From contig NZ_KB907789.1 in NCBI RefSeq assembly GCF_000382205.1, positions 1 through 64,000 on the forward strand: a DNA stretch of 64,000 bases, given 5' to 3'. This document shows positions 41,859 through 52,072 of the stretch, in pieces. The stretch is from Dyadobacter beijingensis DSM 21582 (GTDB lineage Bacteria > Bacteroidota > Bacteroidia > Cytophagales > Spirosomataceae). A program made the translations under genes and the position numbers. The notes under the pieces were generated by a model. It was given only the letters and a program-made list of their open reading frames with translations. It did no database searches and was not told where the DNA came from. Each line of letters begins with the position of its first letter. Position 1 is the stretch's first letter.

Positions 41859-43979
41859 TTAATCCGCTTTCACTTCAAACAGCTTCCCGTCGTAGCTGCG
41901 ATCAATCTTCACAGCAAAGCCTGTCTTCGCAAGCTCACTACCTGAGCCCGAAGCAATAGGCTTATTTGAAAAAACTTCTTTCACGCTATATTTCTTCTTC
42001 GGATCAAGGTGCTGGATGGTAACCCGTCGTTCCGTATCGGTGCCACCCTGCCGGAAGATTCCGACAATGCCTCCCGAGTTGGTCTCGATGTTGATCCGCT
42101 GAAAACCGTCCCAAAAGCCTTCTTTCGGCTCGCCAAAACCTGCCAAGTCCTGGCGGTAGGCCATGATCTGGTGGCGATCTTCCATCTGTTGCAGCCAAGT
42201 CGCATACCCACGATACTCGCGCAGGGCGCTACCTGACAATTTTCTCGGATCGCCCAGCATGATCGGCAGCGCGCCCGCCAGGGATTTGATATGCAGCGCC
42301 CAGCCCTCGTCCTGCATTTCCGGGTTCCCGATCACGAGCGCGGTCGCAGGGATCGCGGGCGAACGCCACCAGGCCATGTTCCGCACGCGCAGGTCTACAT
42401 GGGTGCCGGGACCGTAGAAATTGGATAGCCAGTTCCCCTCTGCATGTTTCAGCATCGCGTAGTCAATGAGCTGCAAGCCTCCCATCGTTTCAAAGGTACA
42501 GTCGATAAACAGACCCGGCTTTGCACCATGCAGTTCGTCGAAGAGCTTCCAGACCTCCTCATAATTGGTATAAAACGACTCACTATGGTCCCTATGGCCG
42601 CCATGGCCGGTCGCATAACAGCCGGTCACCTTATTCCCAAACCGGTAGGTACTTGTGACCACTGTAAAGTCCAGTTTCAAATATTCCAATCCGTATTCGA
42701 GGGCCAGTCTAAGCAGAACGTCCTTAATGTACTGGCGCCACGGCGTGCCAAAACAGGCTGTGCGCATAGTCGGATCGTCTTCATGCAAGTTGGCAGGCTT
42801 CTGGTTCTGATCAAGTACGAACCACTCCGGATGGGCTTGATACACCTTACTATCCGGCGAGGCGCTGCCCACACTGACCCACAGGCCGGGCTTCATGCCC
42901 AACGACTTAATGTAGTCAAATACAGGTTTCAGCCCATTGGGAAACTTCTTTTTATCAATATTCCAATCTCCATAGTTATCCGCCCAGCCATCATCGATGA
43001 CGAATTCCTTCATACCCGCGTCGGCCGCGGATTTCGCCAGCTCCATGATCAGCTTTTCGTTGATCTCCTTCCGGAAGGGCGTCCAGGTATTGTACACGAA
43101 GGTCGGCTTTTGTTTCAGTTCGGACAGCCGGATCCCCATGTGTTTACGCACGAAATCGGGGACGGCCGTATTCAGGATTTCATCGGGTTCTTTATGATTA
43201 TTATAGACCATCGTGAAAACCTGCGGGGTAGTGAAAGTATCGCCGGTCTCGATGTATTTACGAAACGGATAACGTGCGTCTTTGTGGGTTAGCCCGCTCA
43301 AGATAACCCGCTCGTCCCAAAATGCGGATGTATGCTTTACTACACCAGCCGCCTCGTTGCCTATCACAATGCCTTGCTGCCAGTCGCTGTTATGCACGGT
43401 CACCAATGCATCCTGCATATTTCCATCGTACGGGCCAATGGACCTCCTCCGGCCGTAATCGTGACAAATCCAGCTGAACGTAGTCGCGTGATAGGGCGTT
43501 ACAGTGAATTTCTCGATATCCACGGATTCCAGCCGAAAAGTTTTACGCGATAAGTTCCTGACGGAAAGACTTTTCCGCACAACGGGAAGGTTTGGGTACA
43601 ACAAGTAGGTAAGCGTAACTTCCAGCTGTTTGTCAGCGCTCAACAATGTTACAGCCGCGCCCTGCCCCAATCGGGTATCGGCCACGTTTTGGACACCTTT
43701 CAGGTTCCACTCTCCTTCGCCCGAATAGACTTTCCCGTCGATCTCAAACTGAAACTCCTGGTTTTGTTTTTCGAAATAGCGGAACGCGCCCTTCACCGGC
43801 TTGTATTCGGTTGTGAAACATTTTCCCGTACCCTCAGGCAATTTGATAGTCCTGCTAATGATCCCGTTTTGTAACAAAAGCTCGCGCGAGTCCCATTTCG
43901 CATAGGCATTCTGCGCCTTGGCATTTGTTAAAATGCTTGCGCAAAACAGCATGATCGGCGCGACGGTTCTAATCTTCAT
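41859..43979 (-). CDS. GH36-like alpha-galactosidase (melibiase) family enzyme
   Basis: About 706 residues from ATG 43979, chosen because it opens a signal peptide (MKIRTVAPIMLFCASILTNA); an upstream ATG at 44054 would hide it. An N-terminal beta-sandwich (about 25-300) precedes the TIM barrel: FVYNTWTPFRKEINEKLIME, EFVIDDGWADNYGDWNIDKK, the likely nucleophile Asp in LEYLKLDFTVV, and the likely acid/base region LFIDCTFETMGG. It should release alpha-linked galactose or a related sugar in the periplasm. It starts 97 bp after the stop of a GH38-like gene and ends PUL 2. Confidence 0.88.
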   Translation of the reverse strand: MKIRTVAPIMLFCASILTNAKAQNAYAKWDSRELLLQNGIISRTIKLPEGTGKCFTTEYKPVKGAFRYFEKQNQEFQFEIDGKVYSGEGEWNLKGVQNVADTRLGQGAAVTLLSADKQLEVTLTYLLYPNLPVVRKSLSVRNLSRKTFRLESVDIEKFTVTPYHATTFSWICHDYGRRRSIGPYDGNMQDALVTVHNSDWQQGIVIGNEAAGVVKHTSAFWDERVILSGLTHKDARYPFRKYIETGDTFTTPQVFTMVYNNHKEPDEILNTAVPDFVRKHMGIRLSELKQKPTFVYNTWTPFRKEINEKLIMELAKSAADAGMKEFVIDDGWADNYGDWNIDKKKFPNGLKPVFDYIKSLGMKPGLWVSVGSASPDSKVYQAHPEWFVLDQNQKPANLHEDDPTMRTACFGTPWRQYIKDVLLRLALEYGLEYLKLDFTVVTSTYRFGNKVTGCYATGHGGHRDHSESFYTNYEEVWKLFDELHGAKPGLFIDCTFETMGGLQLIDYAMLKHAEGNWLSNFYGPGTHVDLRVRNMAWWRSPAIPATALVIGNPEMQDEGWALHIKSLAGALPIMLGDPRKLSGSALREYRGYATWLQQMEDRHQIMAYRQDLAGFGEPKEGFWDGFQRINIETNSGGIVGIFRQGGTDTERRVTIQHLDPKKKYSVKEVFSNKPIASGSGSELAKTGFAVKIDRSYDGKLFEVKAD

Positions 43980-44075
43980 GAATAAATAAGGGATAGGTTT
44001 TCTGAATCCATTTCCTGTGAAATACCCTGATCCCCTATTTTTCCCGGTCTGCAATAAAATATTTTCTTACTGCGC

Positions 44076-46670
44076 TCACCGGATCAGCCACCGAAACGTC
44101 CTGATTTGGTGCCCTCCAAAAGGTGCATTCAAAGAATGGCCTTGTTGCGAGAGTCTCTTTTCATTCGTTTCGATGTGGCTGGTCTGCCACACTTCAACGG
44201 CTTGCGTGCCAAGGTGGATCGACGGTGTGCTTGCCTTGCCGCCAAGGTTCCAGAACCGGGTGATCAGTCCATTACCTATGCCTCCCTCGGCGGGTTTAAC
44301 GCTCCATAACACCAGCTCTGGCTTGTCTGACGAGATCAGCGAGAATGCTGCCTGTTCGGTTGCCGCTTTACCTCCCGTGACCATCGCCGCTCTCAGCGGG
44401 TTCTGGTGTTCAAGTGAAAATTTCATTGCTGCCAGCGCATCGAAATCTTGCTGATGTGCGGTGATGGCAAACTGATAAAAGAAATCCTTCTGCCCAAACT
44501 GGTTATGAATGCCGAGCATATCCGACTCGACCATCGCGTCGGTACGTCCACCTGCAAGAGCATGCAACTGCGACGAGCGCGAATGAAGCGAATCGGGTGT
44601 GCTGTCACCCAACTTGAAAAAGCTACAATCGGCATTGGACAAAGTCACTCCGTAGCCCTTCGCGCTCATATCCGCAAAGTGGTTGAATGTGAGCCAATCG
44701 TAGCGGGCATTCTGGCTAGCGTAATGCCCTCCTTCCTTGTCCGTTTTGGCCGTCAATACCGCTCCCAATTCTTCGTGGCGGGTCGTCGGCCGGTCCAATG
44801 CAAATGAAAATGCCCAGGTTTTTAAATCTTTAAAATTGGCCTGAATACTGTCCTCGATCTCCACTCTGCGACTATCCTTAAACAGGGTAACCCGAACCGT
44901 GTGCCGAACCGGATCGTTTGATACGGCTTTTAAAGTGACCGAAACCGGGCCGACATTCTCCATGACCAGCGGTTCGCCTTCATCAATGGCCTTCGTACCA
45001 AGATCATTCAAGTGCCTGCCGTTCGCCGCACTTACCAGTTGCCGTCCACCGGCGCTGCTATCTACCAGTTCTGTAATCACGCCGGATTTACGTAGTCTGA
45101 GCCGGTAGTACTTGTTTTTCAAATATTCACCCGAAACCACTGCCGCTGCGGGCAAGGTATGAGGCTTTCCCTGCCTGATTTCAAATACCTTGTAGCCTAC
45201 CGACGGGACACGCCGCGCCCAAACCCGCAGCGCTTTTTTACCTCCTTTTGTGATAAGCTGGCTCGGCACTTCCTTGTCTGTTTGAAGGTCGACGACTTTA
45301 ACCGGATATTTTCCCTCGTAAGGCATATCTGTCACGTCGTCGCGTATCCAATTCAATGGGTTGAAAACGTAAAAACGCGGATTGGCCGATTGCCTGAGCT
45401 GGCTGCCCAGTGATTTCTGGGCATGATTGAAAAGCGAGTCGGCATAGGTAGTGATGTGGTTCTGTATTTTAAGCTGCCATTCTGCGCGGTCTTTTTGCGA
45501 CACCGGACCATCCGCTGTCCAGTCATGCTCCCAATATTGCCCGAACGCCTCCCACGCCTTATCGCGCTCGGCTTTCAGATGGGTACCAAAGCTATTGTCG
45601 CGGATCGAAACGATGGACGCCATTGCTTCGGCCGTACGCAGCTTCTCCGTCGCGCGCCTGACCTTGGCTGTCGTTTCGTTCATAGAGGCACTGTAAGTAT
45701 CCCATTCATTTCCATAGCTGAGCGACTCGGACGGTAGCTTGGGATAATTGTTTGCGATGTCTTCAAAAAAATCCACTTCATTCGAGACGCGCACTTTTGT
45801 ACTTGGGTTGGTACCATTTTTTGCCGCATTGATAAAATGCGGCGATACATAGGTGGCAAGATCATCCCAGCCATACCCGAATGCTGCCGCCGCATTGTAC
45901 GGATACTTCGCTTTCCCGGTTGCGGAATCGCCTAATGCGGAAAGCAATCTGACACTATGCATTAATTCATTAGCTACATCTTTGGGCTTTTTATCCAGCC
46001 TTGCCTCGGCATACCCACCCAGCGAGGTGTTACTGCCGGTCATATCATACCATTTCATGATCACCCCCGAGCCATCCAGGCCTGTGTAGTTGTAGAGCTG
46101 ATGATTTCTTCCTGTAAAACTGCTGCGATGCATCTTGCTCGCGCATCCGCAAATACCCTTCCAGCTATATTTCGCTCCCGATCCCGCCCATAACGAACTC
46201 ATTCCCAGCGGCAAGGTCTGGTTTTCCATGGCGACCGCCAATGGAAACCGGACGCCAAACCTTCTCTCCATCTGGCCCGCATCAAACATTCCCCGGATAA
46301 CAGCTTCGGTAGGCTGCGCGCCGTATGTACTTACCAGGGAGTTGAGTGGTACGCTGATATGACGGGAACGGATCGCTCTGACGAGCCTTTCAAACTGTGC
46401 GGGTGAACGGTATTTTTCGTATGTTTTCACCCAAAAACTGCCGTCGCAATTGAATCGCGCCTGAAAATCCTCTGGCTCGCTGCGGGTTGAATCGATCTGT
46501 CCAAGATAATAGTCGAGCATGTGCACAAACGCGGAGTCATATTGGGCTTCATTGCCCGTCCACATGTAATCGGTATGGTCGTCGTTGGCAATGTACAGTC
46601 GCTTGGTTTGCTGCGCTTTTAACGAGCCAAAAACCAATATTGCCAATACGCTTAGTATGAATGCTTTCAT
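44076..46670 (-). CDS. GH38-like exported glycosidase, copy B
   Basis: 864 residues; signal peptide MKAFILSVLAILVFGSLKAQ. The mature N-terminus RLYIANDDHTDYMWTGNEAQ carries an H-x-D-x-x-W element like the zinc-binding H-x-D of family 38 alpha-mannosidases, and AFGYGWDDL resembles another metal-site segment of that family. The catalytic Asp cannot be placed with certainty. The C-terminal half (about 530-860) is a beta-sandwich like GH38 C-terminal domains. It is closely related along its whole length to the protein at 49445-52066. Substrate unknown; an alpha-mannosidic or similar linkage is the natural guess. Confidence 0.75.
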   Translation of the reverse strand: MKAFILSVLAILVFGSLKAQQTKRLYIANDDHTDYMWTGNEAQYDSAFVHMLDYYLGQIDSTRSEPEDFQARFNCDGSFWVKTYEKYRSPAQFERLVRAIRSRHISVPLNSLVSTYGAQPTEAVIRGMFDAGQMERRFGVRFPLAVAMENQTLPLGMSSLWAGSGAKYSWKGICGCASKMHRSSFTGRNHQLYNYTGLDGSGVIMKWYDMTGSNTSLGGYAEARLDKKPKDVANELMHSVRLLSALGDSATGKAKYPYNAAAAFGYGWDDLATYVSPHFINAAKNGTNPSTKVRVSNEVDFFEDIANNYPKLPSESLSYGNEWDTYSASMNETTAKVRRATEKLRTAEAMASIVSIRDNSFGTHLKAERDKAWEAFGQYWEHDWTADGPVSQKDRAEWQLKIQNHITTYADSLFNHAQKSLGSQLRQSANPRFYVFNPLNWIRDDVTDMPYEGKYPVKVVDLQTDKEVPSQLITKGGKKALRVWARRVPSVGYKVFEIRQGKPHTLPAAAVVSGEYLKNKYYRLRLRKSGVITELVDSSAGGRQLVSAANGRHLNDLGTKAIDEGEPLVMENVGPVSVTLKAVSNDPVRHTVRVTLFKDSRRVEIEDSIQANFKDLKTWAFSFALDRPTTRHEELGAVLTAKTDKEGGHYASQNARYDWLTFNHFADMSAKGYGVTLSNADCSFFKLGDSTPDSLHSRSSQLHALAGGRTDAMVESDMLGIHNQFGQKDFFYQFAITAHQQDFDALAAMKFSLEHQNPLRAAMVTGGKAATEQAAFSLISSDKPELVLWSVKPAEGGIGNGLITRFWNLGGKASTPSIHLGTQAVEVWQTSHIETNEKRLSQQGHSLNAPFGGHQIRTFRWLIR

Positions 46671-46697
46671 GTCGGGTTCGGAAAAGATTTGAATAAA

Positions 46698-47618
46698 CTA
46701 TTTCACTTCGGTAACCTTACCTCCTACCATAAACGTCTGGCCAACACCGAGCTTTTCGGCCAGGTAGTACGCCATGAAATTGAATGGAATGATGTTGTGT
46801 AAAACAGAGAATTGTTCTTCCACGCCAGCTTCTTCGACTGTCAGGACAATGGCACCCGCCTGCCGGATTACTTCGCTCAATTTTTCAGTCCGTTCATAGG
46901 CACTACCTTTTGCCATGATCTGAATAACGATGCTGTTTTGAGCCGTTTCTTTGGGGCCATGGTCGTATTGAGCCATCGGCAAACCATGAAAATCGAGTTT
47001 GGTGCTTTCACTCAAAATAAGCGCAGCCTGCAAAGCGGTGGCGATGTTCGGTCCACTGCCGGTAATGTAAATACCATGAACCTTACCCGCTTCCAGCAGT
47101 GCATAAACCTGTTCTGCCATTGCTTCTCCTTTGGCCCTGTAAAGATACATTTGACGGACCATCAATTGTACGGCCTCCGACGGATCGACGCCCAATCCCC
47201 TGAAAAGCACCAGCAGGGTATTGATATAGGTTTTGGAAGAAGAATAATCCTCGTGCCCCGCCGCGATTTCCGCCACCGCTTTCACGTTATTTGCCTGCGC
47301 CAGCGGGTTGCCCGGGTAGTTGGTGACGGCGATATATTGTTCAAAAAGCGCGCTGCACCATAGCGCCTCGCTGCTCCTACCCGATTGAGAAAGGATTACC
47401 GCCAGCGGCTGCACTTCCCCACCCGACAAATAGTGGTAATATTCCGAAGCAAGCTCAGGTTCGATGGCAAACCCCATGTATTTGAACGCCAGCGGAGCAA
47501 AATAGGACGAACCCATCCCCAGGTATTTAACACGCAACGGCAGCGGCGTGGCAGGGCTGGCCAGCAATTCAACAGCTTTTTCCGGGATTTCCAGAATTTC
47601 AGAAAACATGGGATTCAT
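46698..47618 (-). CDS. SIS-domain sugar isomerase/deaminase
   Basis: 306 residues from ATG 47618 (MNPMFSEILEIPEKAVELLA); the longer frame to 47732 would run deep into the EamA gene. Two SIS domains: LRVKYLGMGSSYFAPLAFKY with SQSGRSSEAL, and GIYITGSGPNIATALQAALI with the active-site-like GLPMAQYDHGPKE. It resembles the isomerase half of GlmS, AgaS and FrlB-type enzymes, which isomerise or deaminate amino- or amino-acid-linked sugar phosphates. No glutaminase domain is present. It overlaps the EamA gene by 20 bp and follows a ROK kinase gene, so it should act on the phosphorylated sugar. Confidence 0.85.
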   Translation of the reverse strand: MNPMFSEILEIPEKAVELLASPATPLPLRVKYLGMGSSYFAPLAFKYMGFAIEPELASEYYHYLSGGEVQPLAVILSQSGRSSEALWCSALFEQYIAVTNYPGNPLAQANNVKAVAEIAAGHEDYSSSKTYINTLLVLFRGLGVDPSEAVQLMVRQMYLYRAKGEAMAEQVYALLEAGKVHGIYITGSGPNIATALQAALILSESTKLDFHGLPMAQYDHGPKETAQNSIVIQIMAKGSAYERTEKLSEVIRQAGAIVLTVEEAGVEEQFSVLHNIIPFNFMAYYLAEKLGVGQTFMVGGKVTEVK

Positions 47619-48519
47619 CAGATTGTGTTTTGGTTTGATAAGACAACAGCAGGGCGGCCGCAATGGCAATGCCGATACCGGTTGTTTCTGCGTAGGAAAT
47701 AGATTCAGCCAGGAAAATGATCGCCAGCACAATGGTAAATACCGGTTGCAGCGCGCCCGCGATCGTAGTCACCTGCGAGGCCTTGCCTTCGGCCCGGTAA
47801 GCGGCAAAGCTGCATAATACGCCCAGTCCATTCAGTGCACCGGCCAGGGCTCCAAGCCAGCAGGTTTGTCGTGAAAAAGAAAAATCCACGTCGCCAGTGA
47901 CTGTAAATAACACTGCCAGGATGACCGAGGAAACAATGAATGCGGTGTATGCCCATTCGGCGGAAACATGGTTGGTGGTGGTCTTCTGGGTAGCGCTGAA
48001 AATGCCCCAAAAAAATAAAGCGACCATCGAATACAACAGCCAGGGCGTCAATCCAAAATTTTGAAAGAACCTGCCCGGATCTTCGAATAGCAGCGATTGG
48101 CCCGACAATAGCACCACCGCAGGGATCGCCAGAAGAACGCCGCCGATATTGAACCGGTTGAGCTTTTCTTTAAATACCAGCAGGGCAAAACCAATGGTCA
48201 CCAGCGGGTAAAGGTTAGTGACAGGGATAACAATCGCGGCCAAGCCTCCGGTAGTGAATGCCTTGAAAACGGCAATGTTACCAATCACGGCAAACAACCC
48301 GGAGAGCAATCCCCAAAGCATGCCTTTTTGATTGACAGTTTGTTTTTTCAACTTCCTCAAAATCACGGGCAGCGTCGCCAGCATGCCGATCGTGAACAGG
48401 AAGTGGTTGGTGTACGGATTCACATCCTCTGAAATCAGTTTGGCCACAACGCCCCATACTCCCCAGCAAAGCGCCGCGGCAATGGAGAAAAATATCCAGT
48501 TGTTCTTTTTGTTCATCAT
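47599..48519 (-). CDS. EamA (DMT) family membrane transporter
   Basis: A 306-residue inner-membrane protein with ten predicted helices in two EamA halves (first: WIFFSIAAALCWGVWGVVAK; second: WLLYSMVALFFWGIFSATQK). DMT carriers move small metabolites and include sugar permeases of the GRP type. Here it lies between a ROK kinase gene (4-bp ATGA overlap) and a SIS isomerase gene (20-bp overlap), so it probably imports the monosaccharide released by the periplasmic enzymes of this locus. Confidence 0.9.
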   Translation of the reverse strand: MMNKKNNWIFFSIAAALCWGVWGVVAKLISEDVNPYTNHFLFTIGMLATLPVILRKLKKQTVNQKGMLWGLLSGLFAVIGNIAVFKAFTTGGLAAIVIPVTNLYPLVTIGFALLVFKEKLNRFNIGGVLLAIPAVVLLSGQSLLFEDPGRFFQNFGLTPWLLYSMVALFFWGIFSATQKTTTNHVSAEWAYTAFIVSSVILAVLFTVTGDVDFSFSRQTCWLGALAGALNGLGVLCSFAAYRAEGKASQVTTIAGALQPVFTIVLAIIFLAESISYAETTGIGIAIAAALLLSYQTKTQSDESHVF

Positions 48520-49433
48520 GGTTTAAAAAGTAATGCACCTCCGAGTACACCCGCTTCTTCTCCCAGCCTGGAAAAGGCAATTTTGGCTTTATAAGCCTTG
48601 AAAGGGCTGAGTAAGTCGGGCTCGTAGAGCTTGTTCAGATGCCTTTGCAGGCCATTGGCCACACCGCCACCCAGCACAATGATTTCCGGAGCGAACACAT
48701 TAACGTAGTTGCCAATGCCGGATCGAAGGTACCGTACTACCTCCTCCACCAGGCCGGTAGCAGCCCGGTCGCCCCGATCGGCGGCGAAAAAGATTTCTTC
48801 ACAATCCAGTGGTAGCGAACAGAAAGGATCGTGCTCATGAATCATCGCTGCCAGCTTGCTGATACCCGTGGCCGACACCAGTGATTCCAGGCATCCGGTC
48901 TTGCCGCAATAACAGGTAACATTGTGACCGGTGATGGTCATATGCCCGGCCATATGTGCATAAGGGAGCGTGCCATCCAGTTTTTGTCCAACGACCATTC
49001 CCACTCCCAACCCGGTGCCGAGCGTCAGCATCAGCACGCGATTATAACCTTTCCCTTCGCCATAAACAGCTTCCCCAAGCGCCACCAGACGCGCATCATT
49101 GTCAATCCGACAAATGGCGTGATGACGCTTCTCAATAATTGCCGCGAGCGGGTAATCCTCCATAAATTCGAGGAAGCCATAGGTGGAATCTACCGTTCCG
49201 TCTTCAAAGACAAATCCGGAAACCCCGATTCCGATCCCGGCAAGCTCATACCCGAAAGGCTGGGCTGGTTTGAGTATTTCAATGTGATGATGAAGAAGCT
49301 CCTCAAAAACGATCGGGGACTTTTTCTCGGTCGGAAACACCTGCATTCGTAATACCTGCCCTGTTTGCAAGTCCACAAGGCCCATCTTCGTTCGGGTACC
49401 GCCAATGTCGATTCCTATTGCTGCTTTATTCAA
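48516..49433 (-). CDS. ROK-family sugar kinase
   Basis: 305 residues. The phosphate-binding loop IGIDIGGTRTKMG starts the protein; GVSGFVF and MLTLGTGLGVGMV follow, then the ROK zinc site in CYCGKTGCLE (His in AHMAGHMTI plus cysteines). Catalytic Asp is in CRIDNDARL. There is no N-terminal HTH, so this is a kinase and not a repressor. It phosphorylates a hexose or amino-hexose in the cytoplasm. It overlaps the EamA gene by 4 bp and follows a GH38-like gene by 11 bp. Confidence 0.93.
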   Translation of the reverse strand: MNKAAIGIDIGGTRTKMGLVDLQTGQVLRMQVFPTEKKSPIVFEELLHHHIEILKPAQPFGYELAGIGIGVSGFVFEDGTVDSTYGFLEFMEDYPLAAIIEKRHHAICRIDNDARLVALGEAVYGEGKGYNRVLMLTLGTGLGVGMVVGQKLDGTLPYAHMAGHMTITGHNVTCYCGKTGCLESLVSATGISKLAAMIHEHDPFCSLPLDCEEIFFAADRGDRAATGLVEEVVRYLRSGIGNYVNVFAPEIIVLGGGVANGLQRHLNKLYEPDLLSPFKAYKAKIAFSRLGEEAGVLGGALLFKP

Positions 49434-49444
49434 TGTCTTTCTGG

Positions 49445-52066
49445 TTAAAACGTCACGCGAAATGTCTGTATCTGGTTTTGCCGGAAGGCTGGTTTCAAAC
49501 AGCCACTATGTGGCGTGAGCTGCTGCTGGTTGGTTTCAATGTGTGAGGTCTGCCAGGCGCCGCGGATCGGCTTGCCGAACGTAATAGTGGGTCTGGCCGG
49601 TGTCGGCAAAAGGTTCCAAAACCGCGTAACAAGCCCGTTTTCGATACCTTCCTCACCCGGTTTGACACTCCACAGCACAACATTCGGATCGTCGGTTTGC
49701 AGAAAACTAAATGAAGTATCGTGATAGACCGTCTCGCTTCCGCTGACCTTGCCCGTCACCAGGGGGTTCTGGTGCTCCAATGAAAATTTCATCGCCGCTA
49801 ACGGGCTGAATGGCCCCCGGTGTGTGCCCAATGCGAACTGGTAGAGAAACCCTTTTTCACCATTCTGGCCCGCGATACCAAGTATGCCCTTGTCTTCTCG
49901 CTTTGTATCCACTCTCCCGCCGGCCAGCGCGCTTAATTGAGAGGAAGTTTCGTGCAGGGAGTCTACCGAACTTTTTCCGAGTTTGAAAAAGCTGCAATCC
50001 ATATTGGAGAGGGTGACACCATAGTCGTTCTCGCTCATATCGGCAAAATGGTTGAAAGTTTGCCAGTCCAGCCGGGCGTTTTGTGCGGCGTAATGCCCAC
50101 CCCGCGTCTCTTTTTTAACGGTCAGTATCGCACCGAGCTCTTCGTGGCGGGTTACCTGGTTTTTCAGATCAAAAGAAAATGTCCACGTCTTAACATCGTT
50201 GAAATTGACCTGAATACTGTCTTCAATGTCAATGCGGGGACTGTCCTTGAACAGGGTCACACGCACGCTATGCAAAACAGGGTCGCTGGAAACAGCCCGT
50301 AATGTCACTGAAACCGGTCCCGCGTTTTCGACCACCAATGCATTGCCGTGGTTGACATCACCGCTACCTAAATCGTTCAGGTAACGTTGGTCGGTTGGCC
50401 GGACCAACTGTCTGCCGCCAGCAAGAATGTCGTACAATTCGGTGATAGCGCCTGACCTGCTGAGCTTCAACCGGTAATGCGAATTGCTGATGTAGCTACC
50501 GGCAACCGTTGCCGCGAGAGGCGCGGCCTTCGGCTTACCCGGCCTGATCTCATACACCTTATAGCCCACCGAGGGTACATTTTCCGCTTTGATCCGCAGG
50601 TATTTTTTACCTCCCTTGACGATCGTCTGGCTCAGTACCGGCGTATCGGCCGCCAGGTCATAGATCACCGTGTTTTCAGGCCCCACATATTCAAAATCGG
50701 CTATATCGTCCCGTGCCCAGCTGAGCGGGTTGAAAATATAGAACCTGGCCTTTCCACCCTTTTTGATTTGCTGCCCCAGCATCCGGGCCGACCGGTTGAA
50801 CAATGAATCGACATAACTTGAAAGCTGCTGCTGGATTTTGATTTGCCAAGCCGCTCTTACGGGTTGCTTCACCTGCCCGTCTGCGGTCCAGTTATGTTCC
50901 CAATACATGCCGAGCGATTGCCACGCCAGGTTTTGCGCTTCCTTTAAGTCGTTAGTAAATGCCGGTTTTTGCAATACAACCAAAGAAGCCAATGCTTCCG
51001 CCGAACGCAGCTTTTCGGTAGCGCGCCGCACCCTTGCAGTCGTTTCGTTCATGGATGCGCAGTACAAATCCCATTCATTGCCGTAACTAACCGATTCGGA
51101 GGGAACATGGGGATAACTCTTTGAAAAGTCCTCGAAAAAGTCCACCTCGTTCGATAGCCTTACCTTCCGGGTTGGGGTCGATTCGCTTTTTGCGGCGTCC
51201 AGGAACGGCCTGGAAGTAAAGTTATCCAGATCGTCGTGCCCGTAGCCAAATGCGCCTGCGACATTGTAGGGGTACCTGGAACCATCGGATATCGTGTCAC
51301 AAAGCGTGGCGAGATGGCCGATTAATTTTTTCAGGTCGCCCGTTTTGTCCTTCGACTTGATCACCAGCCTGCATTCGGCGTACCCGCCAAATGGAACGCC
51401 TTTCTTTTGCTCGGTGAAATCGTACCACTTCATAAGCACACCGCTGGAATCCGGCCCCTTGAAATTGTACATCGGATGCCTGCGTTTTTCGCGGCTTTCG
51501 TAGCTCATCTGGCTCCCATAGCCGCCGATCCCCTTCCAGCTGTACTTGGCCCCCGATCCAGCCCATAAAGCGCTTAACCCTAATGGTAAAGTATTGTTCT
51601 CCATCGCCTCCGCAAGAGTGAATCTGAGATCATACGCGCGTTCGAGCTGGCCCGCATAATACATACCGCGGATCACCGCCTCCGTGGGCTGCGCGCCGTA
51701 GGTGCTTACCAGCGTATTGAGCGGGCTGCCAATATGGCCCGACCTGACGGCCGAAATGAGCCGACCGAATTGTGCCGGCGACCGGTACTGCTGGTAGGCG
51801 CGTATCCAGTAGCTGCCGTCGCAGTTGAACCGGGCCTGAAAATCCTGAGGGGCGTCTCGCGTAGAATCGATCTGGTCCAGGTAATAATCCAGCATGTGAA
51901 CAAAAGCGGAATCGTAGGTTGCTTCATCGGCCGTCCACATGTAGTCGGTATGGTCGTCGTTGGCCAGGTACAACCGTTTCACCGGTTGCGCCCCGACCGC
52001 TGACATTCCAAAAAGTAAAACGAACAATAGATATTTACAACGACTCACAATCAAGAGATTTGGCAT
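49445..52066 (-). CDS. GH38-like exported glycosidase, copy A
   Basis: 873 residues from ATG 52066 (MPNLLIVSRCKYLLFVLLFG), preferred over a TTG two codons earlier; signal peptide ends near VGAQ. It shares with copy B the NDDHTDYMW element, NSLVSTYGAQPTEAVIRGM-like segment, AFGYGHDDL, VDFFED, SYGNEWD and SMNETTA. The GYGHDDL segment keeps a His where copy B has Trp, so copy A looks closer to a metal-binding site. Same layout: alpha/beta barrel, helical part, beta-sandwich. It begins 7 bp after the SusD stop. The two copies bracket the ROK/EamA/SIS cassette. Confidence 0.75.
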   Translation of the reverse strand: MPNLLIVSRCKYLLFVLLFGMSAVGAQPVKRLYLANDDHTDYMWTADEATYDSAFVHMLDYYLDQIDSTRDAPQDFQARFNCDGSYWIRAYQQYRSPAQFGRLISAVRSGHIGSPLNTLVSTYGAQPTEAVIRGMYYAGQLERAYDLRFTLAEAMENNTLPLGLSALWAGSGAKYSWKGIGGYGSQMSYESREKRRHPMYNFKGPDSSGVLMKWYDFTEQKKGVPFGGYAECRLVIKSKDKTGDLKKLIGHLATLCDTISDGSRYPYNVAGAFGYGHDDLDNFTSRPFLDAAKSESTPTRKVRLSNEVDFFEDFSKSYPHVPSESVSYGNEWDLYCASMNETTARVRRATEKLRSAEALASLVVLQKPAFTNDLKEAQNLAWQSLGMYWEHNWTADGQVKQPVRAAWQIKIQQQLSSYVDSLFNRSARMLGQQIKKGGKARFYIFNPLSWARDDIADFEYVGPENTVIYDLAADTPVLSQTIVKGGKKYLRIKAENVPSVGYKVYEIRPGKPKAAPLAATVAGSYISNSHYRLKLSRSGAITELYDILAGGRQLVRPTDQRYLNDLGSGDVNHGNALVVENAGPVSVTLRAVSSDPVLHSVRVTLFKDSPRIDIEDSIQVNFNDVKTWTFSFDLKNQVTRHEELGAILTVKKETRGGHYAAQNARLDWQTFNHFADMSENDYGVTLSNMDCSFFKLGKSSVDSLHETSSQLSALAGGRVDTKREDKGILGIAGQNGEKGFLYQFALGTHRGPFSPLAAMKFSLEHQNPLVTGKVSGSETVYHDTSFSFLQTDDPNVVLWSVKPGEEGIENGLVTRFWNLLPTPARPTITFGKPIRGAWQTSHIETNQQQLTPHSGCLKPAFRQNQIQTFRVTF

Positions 52067-52072
52067 GAACAA

